Assembly: GCA_032164245.1 (NCBI GenBank)
Contig: JAVMKO010000036.1
Span: forward strand, 496,001 to 560,000
Reading direction: 5' to 3'
DNA from: Sternotherus odoratus
Taxonomy: Eukaryota; Chordata; Testudines; Kinosternidae
Length of the DNA stretch: 64,000 bases
Shown one piece after another: positions 11,111-22,185 of the stretch; the stretch's first letter is position 1, and every line of letters starts with the position of its first letter. The position numbers and the translations under genes are program-made. Below the pieces are notes generated by a model. The model did no database searches and was not told the DNA's origin. It saw nothing but the letters and a program-made list of their open reading frames with translations.

Positions 11111-11887
11111 AGGGGCTCAGCGCCCAGTGGCATGTCCATGGAGCGAGGTGTCCCCTGGCCTGTGATCACACTAGTTGTGGCTCTTTGGAGATGTGATTAA
11201 TTTTTTCCTGCTGGATCCGGGTTTGAGACGGGGGGGGGGGGGGGGCAGATCAGCTGGGTGCCCCCAAGGACCTGGGCCTTAGGGGGGTGGGGGAAGGGCC
11301 CATGTGAAATTTGCATGAGGGGGGGGAGGGAAGAGATTCCCAGATTCCTTCCAGGGTGGGGGCGTCCCTGGCATGCTGGCTGCTGGGCAGAGCGCCCTGC
11401 AGACAACCTGGGGGCAGACAGCCCCACCGCGGGCCCCGGCTGCAGCCAGGAAGGGACTCAGACGGGCAGACGGAGTCAGACAGACGGGGAGGGCTGCTGC
11501 GGCTGCTAATGCAGTCAGGGCCCTTAGTGGCCCGATTCCCCCTCTCCCCCCGCTGCAGCAGCTGCTGGCCAAGCGGAGTCAGAGTGTGGAGAGTCCAAGG
11601 GCGCAGGGCGGGGGGGGGGGGGAATCTCAGGGTGGTGCTAGGCACTGCAGGGAGCGGGATTGGGGGGGGGTGTCAGTGGGTGGCACTTTCCCTTGCAATT
11701 TGTACGGGGGGGGGGTGCTGTGCTGCAGGGAGCAGGCTGGGGGGGGGGGGACTCAGTAGGGGGTGCTCTACCCTGCCGGGCAGTGCTGCCCCTGCTGCCC
11801 CAGTGCCAGGCTAGGGGGCACTGTGTTGTTGTTGCCTTTCCCATGAACTAACCCCCACGGCCCCGCCTCCGTGGCCATCCTCAGAGG

Positions 11888-11993
11888 CCAGCAGCAGAAA
11901 TTTTGGGGCCCCTTACTCTGATCGTTTGGGGGCCCCCCTTAAGTCCGGGGCCAGGTACAGCTGTACCCGTAGTGCCCCCCTGTCGCCAGCCCT
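11888..11993. mobile_element. Short degraded copy of the GC-rich MITE
   Basis: It retains 'agcagaaattttggggcccc', 'gtacagctgtacccgtagtg' and the right end 'ctgtcgccagccctg' seen in the copies at 2760 and 5563. The C-rich core is deleted. No clear flanking duplication is visible. Confidence 0.7.
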
Positions 11994-12083
11994 GGAGGCA
12001 GGTTTGAGCCCCAGGTCCTGGATTGGTTCTAACTGGGGTCACTCTTGCTGGTATCCACCCTGCCCCTCCCCCCGATACAGGAA

Positions 12084-12365
12084 GACTGAGGGGTTTTCTT
12101 TGTATAAATGGCCCCCTTGCCCCACCCCAGAGGCAACCACCTCTCAGTACCAGGCCAAGGTTCCCTCTATAAACAGCTCCCGTGCCTCGCCCCAGAGGTG
12201 GCTGCATCTCCGTACTGGGTGCAGGATGCCTGTATAAACAGCCGCCGCACCCCACCCCAGAGGTGGCTGCATCTCCGTACTGGGTACAGGATCCCTGTAT
12301 AAACAGCCGCCGTACCCCACCCCAGAGGTGGCTGCCTGTTAGGGTCAGGCAAGAGATCCCTACAT
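12084..12365. repeat. Array of four to five ~63-bp units
   Basis: Units contain 'ccccagaggtggctgcatct', then 'ccgtactgggtacaggatcc' and 'ctgtataaacagcc'. The two middle units are nearly identical. This is the same family as the array at 8425-8690, and the best preserved example in the window. Confidence 0.7.
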
Positions 12366-12944
12366 GTACAAATGACTCTGAATTCTTTGGGCCGCGGCGG
12401 CACATAGCAACCCTGGGGAGGGGCCACGACCCCGCTGTGCCTTGTGCTGCACAAACAGGCTCCAGGTTCTTCAGGCGAAAGGGGTCGTAGGAAAGAGATC
12501 AGCCCCGGGACGCCATCGCCTTCTGAAGATGATCCAGGGGGCAAAATCCCCTCTGCCCCCCCAGGGGTAACTTCCTGTCCCCCGTCTTGTTTTGCAGAAG
12601 GACCTGCCGTTGCCACAGAAAAGCAGCAGGTAACCCCCTTCCGCTGTGGTCTTTGTGTGTCTGGCCCGCGATGAGGTTCACTCCCCTCCGTGTGTCAATG
12701 TCCCGCTACAGACTGTGCACGGGACCGATCCAGGAGATTCCCTCACTGGCTGGCTGGGGCAGAGGGGAGCGATGAACCAGTCCCATGCAAGGACCCGGCG
12801 ACGTGGCCGTGGGGCAGGGGGTCACTATGGTGCTTTGCCCGGGTCTGGCCTGGGACATGCTGGGCTCCAGACCCGTCCGGCTTCTTCAGGCCTTTCCTCC
12901 TCTCCTGGGTTGTGGGTGCGGGCGGAGGCTGCGCACACCACCAG

Positions 12945-13270
12945 CCACGGAGACACCCGCGTGTGCAGTCGCACACATATGCTGTGAGCACAAGCACACC
13001 CTACACCCCACATACACAACAGGCTACACGGAGCCCCATACATACCTCACACCTAACCACGTCACCACACCATGCACACACCCAAACAGTCCCTGCAAAA
13101 CCACACACCACATACACACTCAGTCAGAGACACAACCCCGGTACATACCCACCCCACCCACCGGTATAGCCCCCTATATAGACACAGCCCAGATGGACAA
13201 TCATGAACCAGGCACATACATACACCCTATGTACACAAATATACACTCATACAACATATGGACAACCGCA
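12945..13270. repeat. Degenerate CA-rich simple repeat
   Basis: A long stretch of imperfect (ca)n, 'cacacaccacatacacactc' and similar, consistent with an old expanded microsatellite. It has no coding potential. Confidence 0.75.
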
Positions 13271-13767
13271 CAAAACACACTGCAGATAAAGACTGTCTTT
13301 TGGGGAGAGGGGCCCCCTGGCTGCCCCTACGCATAGGAGCCCCGGGGGAATGGGGGGACCTCCCACTGCTTCCAGGAGCTGCATGGAGTCACAGCATGCG
13401 TGGAGTGGGGCAAGTCCCCGAGCCTGCTCCCCAACGGGTGCTCAAGGGCCGGATACAAACAACTAAAGGGCCAGATGTGGCCCCAGACTGTAGTTTGCCG
13501 CCCCCCCCCCCCCGCCCTAGAGGTGGAGACTGTTCCCCATGCAGGCAGAATCCCTGTAGTGCCCCCGTATTCCCAGAGGCCCAGAACGTCCAGCTACTCC
13601 AGTACCAGCAGGGGGCGCTGCGGGGAGCAGGGCAGGAGCTCTGGCTGTGGGGGGAGGTCCCGGCAGCTCCACTCCAGGTGCCTTATCTCCAGGGGAGCTG
13701 CGAGCCCCCCGCCCCCCCCCCCCATTAGTAGGGGCTCAATGCAGAGCCTCCAGCGGGTTCCTCTCAC

Positions 13768-16048
13768 CTCTGTAGTCGGAGAGTTTGATCTCTTTGAAGG
13801 CTCCGTCCACCACGGCCGTGGCGGTGAAGCCTGGGGCTGGCTTGCCGATGCGAGCGTTACCGGAAGCCATGTCCTGCAAGAGAAGCCAGGGCTCAGGACG
13901 GGTGGGCACCGGTTCCTAGGGTGACCAGATGTCCCGATTTTGTAGGGACAGTCGGGAATTTTGGGTCTTACGCCTATTACCTCCCACCCCGTCCTGATTT
14001 TTCACATTTGCTGTCTGGTCACCAACTGTGACGAGGTTCTCCCGTTCTCTGCAGCAAGCCTCGCTGCATGGGGGGAGCTTGGAGACAGACCAGATGAGAA
14101 GGCAGCCCCCCAGTCACCCAAGTGTCACATCCCACAGCTCAGGGCACACCAGCTGTTTTGGGTTGGCACCAGGAATGCTAGACAGAGCGGGCACCCCCCC
14201 CCCCATACAGGTATAACCCAGGGACTGCCAAGCTAATGCAGGGTAGAAAATCTTTCAGGGGAGGGCAGGATGGTGCATCTCCTCCCCATGTGCAGACAGG
14301 CACAGCTGTGTGGATGTGACCCCAGCCAGCCCAGCACCCTGACAATTACCCACCCCTCCCTCACCTGTATGTGAGCGGCACTTTGCACATACAAAGCACG
14401 TTTCAGCCCCCAAAATCGTGCAAGCCAATGACACTAATCGGTGATTTGGCCAACTGGGTCAGTGCAAAGCTGGGGACAGAGAACCCAGGAGTTCGGACTC
14501 CTAGGCACTAAGCACTAGGCCCCTCTCCCCTCCCACAGCCAGGGATAGAACCCAGGAGTCCTGCCTCCCAGCACCCCACACGGACAGTCCTGCTCTCAGT
14601 CCATTCTATTGAAACGGGCAGAGACAAGGATCCCCGAAGCTCCCGAAATTAGCCAAGATCCTGATTAAAATAGCAGCTCCAGGACTTAGAACTTTACGGC
14701 TTCGCCTGCGGGATGGGGCTGCTGAACCAGCGGGGAAGAGAAACGGGGTGGCGAGAATTTTCCTCCTGTGGCCTGGGGGGGCCCTGCTCCCCAGCAGGAC
14801 AGACCAACAGCCACCGCAAGCAAGAGGGTGGAGCCATCCCAGGACATGCAGCTCTGCTGGGGGGCGGGGGGGTCTTTTTAGCTAAGAGCTGCCCTACTAG
14901 GGGTGGGTGGAATCCCCCAGAGGATCCCAAGCAATAGGGAGTTTTGCCCTAGAGTCGCTGGGGGAAGCGCGTTGTCTCCCTGCATGGAGACTCTCCACTC
15001 CAGAGGATCCCAAGCAATAGGGAGTTTTGCCCTAGGGTCGCTGGGGGAAGCGCGTTGTCTCCCTGCATAGAGACTCTCCACCCCAGAGGCAGCTGCATTC
15101 CAAGGCAGCCGGGATCAGCCATCACGGTGCAAGGCGAATGGTGGGCTCGGGGGTCTCTAGCGCTGAGAGCGGGTCGTGGCCTAGAGACCTGGGTTCTGTC
15201 CCCGGCTGGTCTGGGGCGCTACCTTGGCCAAGTCCCTGTCTGCTTGGTGCCCTGTGTCTTGGGAACTCCTCGGGGCAGGGCCCGGGTCTGTGCAGCGCCT
15301 GGCACGGCAGGGGCCGGGCTACCAGCCCAGAGACCTGAAATTCACACCCCGCTCAGCCCAGGGGAAGCCACCTCAGCAGCAGGGCCACCGCCCAGCAGAG
15401 GGGCCCTAAAAACGCTTCACACACCCCCCCCCCGCAATTCTCACCAGCCACCCGCAGGGCTTGGCTCCCGCCCCCTTCGAAGCTGCAGGAAACCGGCCCC
15501 ACGGGACAGCAGGACGGTCCCCGGACACCCCCCAGCGCGAACCGAGCCCCCCAAGCCCGGACAAAGCGAAGCGAAGCGCTCCCAGGGTGGAGCGGCCGCG
15601 TCTCAGCCTGGAGCTCCCCCCCCCAGACCCCCCCCCCCTGTTCCCAGGGGGGGCAAGACGGAGACTCGCCCCCCCCCCAGCCGCTTCCCTACGCGGCCAC
15701 TTGCTAAAGTGACACGTGCCCCAGGGACCCCCCGAGGCCCCCGGACCCCCCGACGCGCCCTTACAGCGGGGGGCATCTGCCGGAGGAAGCGCGCAGCTGG
15801 CGGGTAAGTCGAGGCACGGGAGGGGCGCAGGACGAGTGAGGATCCAGCCCCCCCCCGGGGCTTTCGACGCCCCGAAGCGCGGAGCCGCCGAGCAAGTGGG
15901 ACAGCGGGGGGGTGGGGGTGGGGGGGGGTCGAGGCTGCCCCAGCTCGGGGCTCACCGTGAATAGCGGCACCTGCGTTGAGAACAAAAATGGGGGGGAACC
16001 CCCCCCCCGCGGGGACTGTGCACAAGAGACGCCCCCGCCCGCATAACG

Positions 16049-16098
<50 letters not shown>

Positions 16099-16270
16099 CG
16101 CACAAATGGCCCCCACCCAGCCCCTGAGCCCACAAAGCAAACCCGGCCTGCAACGCACAACCCGGAGCGTGCAACACACACGCACCTTGTCGCTGCTGCT
16201 GCTGCGGTGCCACAACCCTCCGCTGTCTCCACAGCACGTAAGCATGCTCGCCTGCAGCCGGGTCTTATAG
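13768..16270 (-). CDS. PRDX2: Peroxiredoxin-2, promoter and first coding exon only
   Basis: Peroxiredoxin-2 is a cytosolic 2-Cys thiol peroxidase that reduces H2O2. The coding exon is 13768-13870 on minus. It encodes 34 residues starting [15 protein letters not shown] and ending LSDYR, matching the vertebrate PRDX2 N-terminus. An acceptor (tctcttgcag) precedes the ATG by 3 nt, and the donor is CAGAG|GTGAGAG in phase 1, the expected place just before the exon with the peroxidatic Cys motif. A 5'UTR exon is likely at 16186 to about 16235, ending GACAAG|GTGCG. I could not find the downstream exons (the FFYPLDFTFVCPTE region and beyond) on minus between 1 and 13.76 kb. The gene is therefore truncated here, rearranged, or misassembled. 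The orientation opposite RNASEH2A agrees with the human order as I recall it. Confidence 0.8.
13920..14023. mobile_element. Short MITE with GGTGACCAGA termini
   Basis: The terminal inverted repeats are GGTGACCAGA and TCTGGTCACC, around a 104-bp body. This is a very common small element type in turtle DNA as I recall. It lies 47 bp from the PRDX2 exon, on the acceptor side, so it may overlap the branch-point region of that intron. Confidence 0.7.
14480..14560 (+). repeat. SINE-head fragment
   Basis: It contains 'gaacccaggagttcggactc' and 'gaacccaggagtcctgcctc' with 'actaggcccc' between them, the same motif as the arrays at 18495 and 29535. It lies in PRDX2 intron 1. Confidence 0.5.
14917..15085. 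repeat. 83-bp tandem duplication
   Basis: Two copies of an 83-bp unit start at 14917 and 15000 with 'ccagaggatcccaagcaata'. They differ at only a few positions ('ctagagtcg' versus 'ctagggtcg', 'gcatggaga' versus 'gcatagaga'). A third start ('ccagaggc') at 15083 runs into other sequence. It lies in PRDX2 intron 1. Confidence 0.85.
16047..16100. repeat. (TG)n microsatellite
   Basis: An uninterrupted gtgtgt run of about 40 bp is followed by gcgcgcgcgc, then aca. The alternating purine-pyrimidine run could adopt Z-DNA and lies about 100 bp inside intron 1, next to the PRDX2 5'UTR exon. Confidence 0.9.
16261..16270 (-). promoter_or_regulatory. PRDX2: TATA box of PRDX2
   Basis: On minus the sequence reads CTATAAGACC. 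About 30 nt downstream begins the short leader that ends in the donor GACAAG|GTGCG at 16186. The leader has a (cag)n-rich stretch just before the donor. Spacing and strand fit a TATA-driven start near 16235; the start itself is inferred. Confidence 0.55.
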
Positions 16271-17443
16271 CCCCCCTCTCCCTCCCCCCTCTACGCCCCC
16301 CCCCCCTCCGGGCTGGTCCATTTGCAGCGGGGGTCAAGACTAGAGAGATAAAGCCAGGGCAGGGATTAGACCTCCAAGGGAACACCTGCCCCCCCCCCCC
16401 AGCATTGCACAGGGGGGCCCTTTGCATTGCACAGAGGGGGGACAGGATCATGAATGGGGCCCCCTGCGTTGCAGACGGGGGTGGAGCTATGCCCCCCCCC
16501 AGCCTTGCACTTGAGGGGGACAATGCTGCCCCCTGCTCCCCTGCAGGACAGGTGGGGTTGAAATCCTGCCCTAGAGGAACCCACAGCCCCAGGGGGAGGG
16601 ACTGGGGCCAAGCTCTAGCCTGAGCCGGGTTTGTTTGTTTAACACCCCTGACTCTGCTGAGTCTGTTTATGTTTTAGCCCCTTTGCCTTCAGCAGCCCGG
16701 AGTTTCACCCCTGCCCCTTGCCTCAGTTTCCCCACTCAGGCAACGATCCGGAGCTCTGAGGCCTAGGGATCTGGGGAATTAGGGCATCATTCTTAGGACT
16801 GTTCCTTGGGGCTTGTTTATGGCCATATGAACTGCAGAGGATTTTACCCAGGTTCATGCCCCTGGGCCCAGCCCTCCCCCCCTTCACTCCTAAAGACACC
16901 CCCGGCCAGGCACAGCCAGGGATGGGGGATGGGGATGGGTCCTTTGCCCTCCAAGGGACACAGAGTTGATCCAATCCCAGGGATTTCAGAGCCCGGCTCT
17001 TAGAGGCTCCCAATAGGGTCTGTGGAGCTGGGGGGGGGAGGCAAATTGGGCCCCCCAGTCAGTGGCTGCTCTTAGAAACTGGCAATGAATGGCTCTTAGA
17101 AAGTGGCTTTCTAAATGGCTCTTAGAAAGTGGCAAAGTGGCAGAGGTGAGCCAGCCGGAATCTCTCCTGCGCCTCAGTTTCCCCACGGGGCAGATTTCTG
17201 TCCACAGGGTTCCCCAATCACAGACTCAGCCAGGGTTGGCAAATGGGACCACTGTGGGCATAGCGCTGACATGCACCCCCCCACACACACTTCCCAACAG
17301 CCTCCCTGTGCCTCAGTTTCTCTAAATGACAACGGGGCAGCTGCCTCGCCGTGTGGTGTCCGGATCCCAGCACAAAGTGTAGTAGGGAAGGGGACCTGAC
17401 ACCACCCCTCACACCTCTTGCGGGGTCCCCCCAACCCTGGTAG

Positions 17444-18851
17444 ATCTTTGTGGACACGGTAGGATCAGTGGAGAAGTATCAGGAGAAGCCGAAGTGGCAC
17501 TTTCCGGAGCTCGAGGTGACCGTGAGGCCGAAGGCTGATTCCCTCTTCCCCTTCATCAGCGCAGCCAGCATCTGTGCCAAGGTGAGGCTTTGGGGTCCCC
17601 CCTCTTCGGGGGCCCCGGTGGGGAATGGGCTGGATCTTGCTGTGTGCTTAGGAATCACCAGGCCCCCTGCCCTCCTTGGATCAATGGGCCCGCGCAGATC
17701 TGGGGAATATGGAGACCCCCAGCTCCACTTACCGGGGTGTTATTGGGATCTCCTGGGTGAATTAAGGAGGGGATTCATCCTCACTTCCTGTCCCAAATGC
17801 TGCACGGAGCTTCAAGAGTTATTGTGCTCCTCCCCAGAGGTGGCTGCATCTCAGCGCCAGGCCACGAATCCCTGTCGAGACAGCCGGGTGCTAGGGGGGC
17901 GACGTTCCTGGAGGCGCCGCCCGGAGCTGACTCCTGTCTGTGTTGGCAGGTGGCGCGGGATCGTGCTGTGAAGACCTGGGCGTTCCCGGAGGACCTGGGG
18001 GCCGTGAGGCTGGAGTATGGGTCTGGGTACCCCAATGGTAAATGACCCCCTCCCCGCCCGCCGTGTCATGCTCAGGGGCAGGGATAGGTCTGACCACACG
18101 GGGGAGCTATTTGCATGTACCGTAGACTCCCCATTATAATCCTGGTTAATAAAATCCCAGATAATCCCCGTCCATAGGAAATAAGGGGAGCGGGGTTGGT
18201 TCACTGGCTGCCCTGCGCCCTGGTGGGTTTTTTTTTTTTTTGCGTGTGCTGGGGCAGCAACAAAGGCAGAGCCGGCTCTGCGAGTTCGACGTATTTTTTT
18301 AAAATCCTGGTTAACCCAATTCTGGATAATCAAGAGTCTAATGTATAGGAGCTGCCCCGTGGGCCCATCTAAGGTGCCCCCCCCCCCATTGGCAGGCCCC
18401 CAGGCCTCGACCTGCTTTAACCCTCTTGGCTGCATCGGGCTGGGTTTTAAGTGACATGCTGAGGTCATGGGGTGGACGGCAATGGTGGAACTGGGGAGAG
18501 AACCCAGGAGTCTTGGCTCCCAGCCCCCCTGCTCTAACCACTAGACCCCACTCTTCTCCTAGAGCCGGGGCTAGAATCCAGGAGTCCTGGCTCCCAGCCC
18601 CCCTGCTCTAACCACTAGACCCCACTCTCCTCCCAGAGCCAGGGCTAGAACCCAGGAGTCCTGACCAGTTTGAAAGCTGTCAGGTACCCCCATTTGCAGG
18701 CAGGGAGGTGGGGTTGGTGCATTCCCCCCCAACTTTCATCTGCCCTCCCCCACTCCTTGTCCCCCAGATCCCAAGACCAAGGAGTGGCTGGCGCGGTGCC
18801 TGGACCCCGTGTTTGGGTACCCCCAGTTCGTGTGCTTCAGCTGGAAGAGGG
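17444..18851 (+). CDS. RNASEH2A: Ribonuclease H2 subunit A, internal exons only
   Basis: Catalytic subunit of RNase H2, which cuts RNA in RNA-DNA hybrids and removes single ribonucleotides from DNA. Three exons are seen: 17444-17581, 17950-18037 and 18768 to about 18851. Phases agree (0, then 1). They encode 'IFVDTVGS', '[16 protein letters not shown]', '[10 protein letters not shown]', 'LEYGSGYPN', then '[20 protein letters not shown]' and 'FSW'. Two of the four family catalytic acidic residues are visible (Asp in FVDTVG, Asp in KADSLFP), as is the Tyr of YGSGYPN. The exons encoding the DEAGRG motif are not found upstream to 16.3 kb. The last exon is not found before the provirus at 19062 or after it. 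The final donor (AAGAGGG|GTGACG) is ambiguous. Coding sequence and internal splice sites are intact, so this is a recently broken gene, a partial duplicate or an assembly artefact. Confidence 0.85.
17836..17884. repeat. Single copy of the ~63-bp unit
   Basis: It reads 'ccagaggtggctgcatctca', then 'aatccctgtcgagacagcc', matching the units at 8425-8690 and 12084-12365. It lies in an RNASEH2A intron. Confidence 0.55.
18117..18346. mobile_element. Possible Tigger/pogo-like MITE
   Basis: The ends are related in inverted orientation: left 'cgtagactccccattataat', right (reverse complement) 'cattagactcttgattatcc'. Second inner matches are 'cctggttaa' on both sides. TA flanks both ends, as expected for the mariner/pogo superfamily. 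A poly-T run lies inside. It sits in the RNASEH2A intron before the last exon seen. Confidence 0.45.
18495..18662 (+). repeat. Tandem SINE-head segments (~77 bp)
   Basis: Copies of 'gaacccaggagtcttggctc' and 'gctctaaccactagacccca' are repeated about every 77 bp, with three copies of the first motif and two of the second. It is the same family as 29535-30005. Confidence 0.6.
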
Positions 18852-19061
18852 GTGACGGGAGGGGGAGGGGCTGTGCTTTGGGTCCCAGGCAGGGGAGGTA
18901 GGAATGGCTGAAGCTGGTAGATAACGGGACCTGACGCGCCCCCTGGGTCATCCGGGGCAGGGTGGCCACGGGGCACAAAGGGGGACGGCCCCAGACGCTG
19001 TGCCAGAGGGAGGGAGCCTGGCCTGCCCCCTGCCCGGGGGTCCCGTCCCCTCTCGCGTCCC

Positions 19062-20152
19062 TGTGACGGTGCTGTTCCTGGTGGGATCCAACTGTGAGTG
19101 TCAGATCAGGACAGATTGCTTCCAAAGGGGCAACTACAGCCCAAAGCTGGGGTTTTTCCACACTAAGGCAAACCAAACCAGCTAAATAGAAAGGACTTTG
19201 GTTTCACCCCACTGGCTAACCACAAGTCCCACAAGCAATCCCCTTAAGACACTCCAGATTCCCAGTATCACCACCAGCAGCCTCCTGTCCTGGGGACCAA
19301 TGGTTATGAAAACCAATCCCCCCCCAAAAGAAAACAGTTCTCCCCAATTCCAAGGAATCAGACCCCAGACCCAGGTCAATATACAAATCAGATCTTCCCA
19401 CAAATCACGCTGTTGCCAATCCTTTAGAATCTAAAGGTTTATTGTATAAGGAAAAAGGTCTAGGTGAGGGTTAGGAAAGATTAAAAGAAATCAATGACAT
19501 GCAGTAATGGCAAATCTCTTGGTTCAGTCTTGCAGCTGTAGAATAAACTGCAGGTTTCAATCAAAGTCTTTGGAAAGCCTCCCCTGCAGAGATGGGTCAG
19601 CACCTTTGTCCAGAGTTCCCCTGAATAGCAAAGTTCCATCCAAAGCTGGAAACAAGGAAGGCTGGAGGTAGAAGACAAAATGGAGGATGCTCCTTCCAGC
19701 TTTTATAGACTCTCCTCTCTGGGCGAAGCCCCTCCTCCTTCTTATGCAGAGTCCAGTTGCAAACTGGAGGTCCATAGCCACATGGTCCAATCACCAGACT
19801 CTTCACGATTCAGTTTTTGCCCAGGCATGTCCCATTCCTGGGGAAGCTTCTCTCCTCCGGTGTGGACAAAGTTCATTGTGCAGTTAATGGCCCCTTAATG
19901 GGCCATCAGGCAGGCCATTCAAGTTAACACCAGCTTGCCTGAGATTCCACCCAGAAACCCAGCATAAGCTTGAAGTACAGGCACCCCAATCCAATATTCA
20001 TAACTTTAGTTCCAAAAAGATACACACATATCAATGGCATATTCATAATCCGCCCTCCATAACCTGGTCATAGACACCTGTTATGACCCCTTCACATAAG
20101 ATTTGGTACCCCAATGATCTATATGGTACCAAATTATTCCAGTAACGTGACA
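19062..20152 (-). mobile_element. 3' LTR of the provirus (~1.09 kb)
   Basis: On minus it starts TGTCACGTTACTGG and ends CACCGTCACA. A TATA box (CTATAAAAGC) lies at about 19704-19713, and a polyadenylation signal in ACAATAAACCTTTAG at about 19433-19447. These place a U3 of about 440 bp and a long R/U5. The G-rich tract just upstream, now separated by a nested LTR, supports this as the 3' LTR and not a solo copy. Confidence 0.8.
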
Positions 20153-20153
20153 C

Positions 20154-20625
20154 TGTTGGAATAATGCAATTTAGAAACAACTGTATTATGAATGTTGTGT
20201 AGTATGATTTTAAAAACAGCCTTAGAACATAGTCTCACCCTTATGTATGCACTGCATGTATCTTACACTCATGTTTACCCTGCCACAGCTGTGCAGGCGT
20301 CGTAGTGTCTGAGTACCCCTAAGGGTCCTGGACCTCCTGTTTACCAGACATGTAAATGGAATAGATTAATACCGAACAGTGGATGTGATAGCCATTAAGT
20401 GTTCTCACCTGTGTAAGTGTATTGAAAGCCCCCCTCCCTTATTCACACCTGAGTATAAGAAAGGCCTCAGCCTTGCATGGAGCTGAGCCAGTTGTTTGGG
20501 TGATAGATAACCCCTCTGACTCCTATTGCTTGCAATAAATCTTGTTTTCCAGAACTACTGAGTCATGCCTGTCCTTTGAGAGTATATTGGGATTGGGCTC
20601 CAAAGGTAAAGCAGTTTTTCCAACA
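20154..20625 (+). mobile_element. Solo LTR nested at the provirus LTR junction
   Basis: It starts TGTTGGAATAATGC and ends TTTTTCCAACA. It has a 4-bp target duplication, acac, at 20150-20153 and 20626-20629. A TATA-like 'gagtataagaaagg' and a polyadenylation signal 'tgcaataaatcttg' lie in the right order for plus-strand transcription. It entered precisely between the polypurine tract and the LTR start of the older provirus. Confidence 0.88.
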
Positions 20626-20639
20626 ACACCCCCAACGAA

Positions 20640-21690
20640 AAATTGATGCAGGTAGGGATGACAAAACAGCACTGACTGCATCCCAAAAGCTCCCCCATCC
20701 GTGGGTTTGTCTTATGTGATTTTTGACAAGAGCTAAAGAAAACAGCTACTTTATACATACAAGCTCTGGCAAATGTTTGGAACCCAAGTACCATCAAATC
20801 AACACAGATATTCATGTTGACAACAGCACAGAAATCTTGGCATTTAACCATGGAAACAACAGGGAAGTGTGCCTCAGTTTCCCTTTTTATACTGCACATT
20901 TGGTGTGGAATGTCTTTTTCCCTTTGGAAAGTCTCACCCCTGTTTACAGGCCTTAACTGTGACACATCAATAGAACAAGGCCTCTTAACCCAAAGTGTGT
21001 TCCCATGTATTCCTCTTAACATGTTTACAGGAGTTTTCAAAAGATTAGGCCCATTGTACAATTTTACAGTCTTGGTTAATAACATAGTAGTTACACAAAT
21101 TACCATTAGCCACAACAACAATTTCATTGCCAGTGTCCATTTACAATCAGGTTTGTCAAGCCATGCCTTTGGGTCAATACTATTAGAATTTTGGCCTTCT
21201 AGGGTCACTTTGTGGTTTTCCTTTGCAAAGTCAAATTCTCTTTTCCCTTCTTGCCCCGAAGGGTCAAATCCTGCTCTCTGTTGCTTAAAAGAACTCCCTG
21301 CCTGATTCAGAGGGTTCCCTGAGCTAACAGCCCTTAGCAAGCTCTTCTCTCCCCATTCAGTCCAGTAATCTGCATCTTCACAGATAAAAGCAAGCTTCCA
21401 GGCTATAGTCTGTCTTAAAGGGATACCATTCATTTTCACTAACCAGCTAGTCTTAAAGTTCTGTTCTTTCTTTACCCACTTCTGCTTCCACATGGAATTA
21501 GATGTTGGGTTTACCCAGAGACCACAAGTCACATCCATAGTGTCTAGAGATGAGAGTATACCAACTACTATACTAACTGCACAGCTGTCCTGCTCTGAAG
21601 ATCCCTTTACCCAGACATCTCTCTGAGCCTGAGACACAGACTGTTCACTTGCAGAATCAGCATGGAGACTTTTTCCTTTAAACAACCTTG
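20640..21690 (-). pseudogene. Second open frame of the provirus, unknown product
   Basis: An open minus frame of more than 340 codons lies between the G-rich tract and the nested LTR at 21691. Its visible upstream edge is created by that LTR: removing the LTR and one target-duplication copy puts this frame in register with the frame at 22190-22478. It has one clear hydrophobic segment ('MKLLLWLMVICVTTMLL') suggestive of a membrane anchor. That would fit an envelope-like product, but I recognise no family. Polymerase motifs are absent. The interruption makes it non-functional as it stands. Confidence 0.5.
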
Positions 21691-22185
21691 TGTGGCAGGG
21701 TGGGCTTGACCCAGCCTGCCGCCCCTTTAAGAGGGAGAAAAGCCCTCTGCAAACCCCCGGTGCAGCAAGCCTAATTAGCCACCTGGCTTGCAGCCTAATC
21801 AACCTGGATGGGTTGCACCTGGCAGCCTCCTCTGGGGGATAAAAGGCTGCCAGGAAGGAAGCCCAGAGTGGTGGTGGCAGGAGCTATTCAGAGCTGAGTG
21901 TGTGTGTGTTTGTATCACTGTTAGCTGGACTACCTAGAGTCCCTAGAGCTGTGTAACTAGCTGGACTACATAGAGTCCGTAGAGCTGTGTAACTGTTAGC
22001 TGGACTACATAGAGTCCGTAGAGCTGGGTATTAATGAGCTGTTTAAGAGCTGGATGTTAATGAACTGTGGTAACCTGTATATATTGGTGGTGGGGTCCTG
22101 CACTGTAAATTAAAGGGCACTGTTTGAAGCAAAAAAGGGTTTCCTGCCTGTGTTCCTGAGGGGGGTGAGAGAGCGGTCTGTCACA
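21691..22185 (+). mobile_element. Second nested solo LTR
   Basis: It starts TGTGGCAGGGTGGGC and ends GGTCTGTCACA. The 4-bp target duplication is cttg at 21687-21690 and 22186-22189. A TATA box lies in 'gggataaaaggctgcc' near 21836. 'gtaaattaaagggcactg' near 22106 can act as polyadenylation signal. Inside are three imperfect copies of a ~45-bp unit with 'gctggactac.tagagtcc' (about 21924-22025). The family differs from both the host provirus and the other nested LTR. Confidence 0.88.

Larger units (their letters stand above)
15400..16300. promoter_or_regulatory. PRDX2: CpG-rich promoter region of PRDX2
   Basis: The stretch is dense in CpG ('aaagcgaagcgaagcgctcc', 'gaagcgcgcagctggcgg'), unlike its flanks. 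It covers the PRDX2 transcription start on minus. If RNASEH2A is transcribed divergently, its own start would also be expected near here, but I see no first exon for it. Confidence 0.6.

Noticed and set aside
11370..11640. Coding-like stretch QLLAKRSQSVES on plus after 'ccgctgcag'
   Set aside because: Too short, no donor or homologous exon recognised.
12598..12629. A 32-nt candidate exon with strong acceptor (gtcttgttttgcag) and a donor (gtaacc)
   Set aside because: No protein match and no partner exons; it could be chance or belong to an unseen transcript.
13768..13870. PRDX2 exon as a processed retrocopy
   Set aside because: It has flanking splice sites and a promoter with 5'UTR exon upstream, and no poly-A, so it derives from a normal gene.
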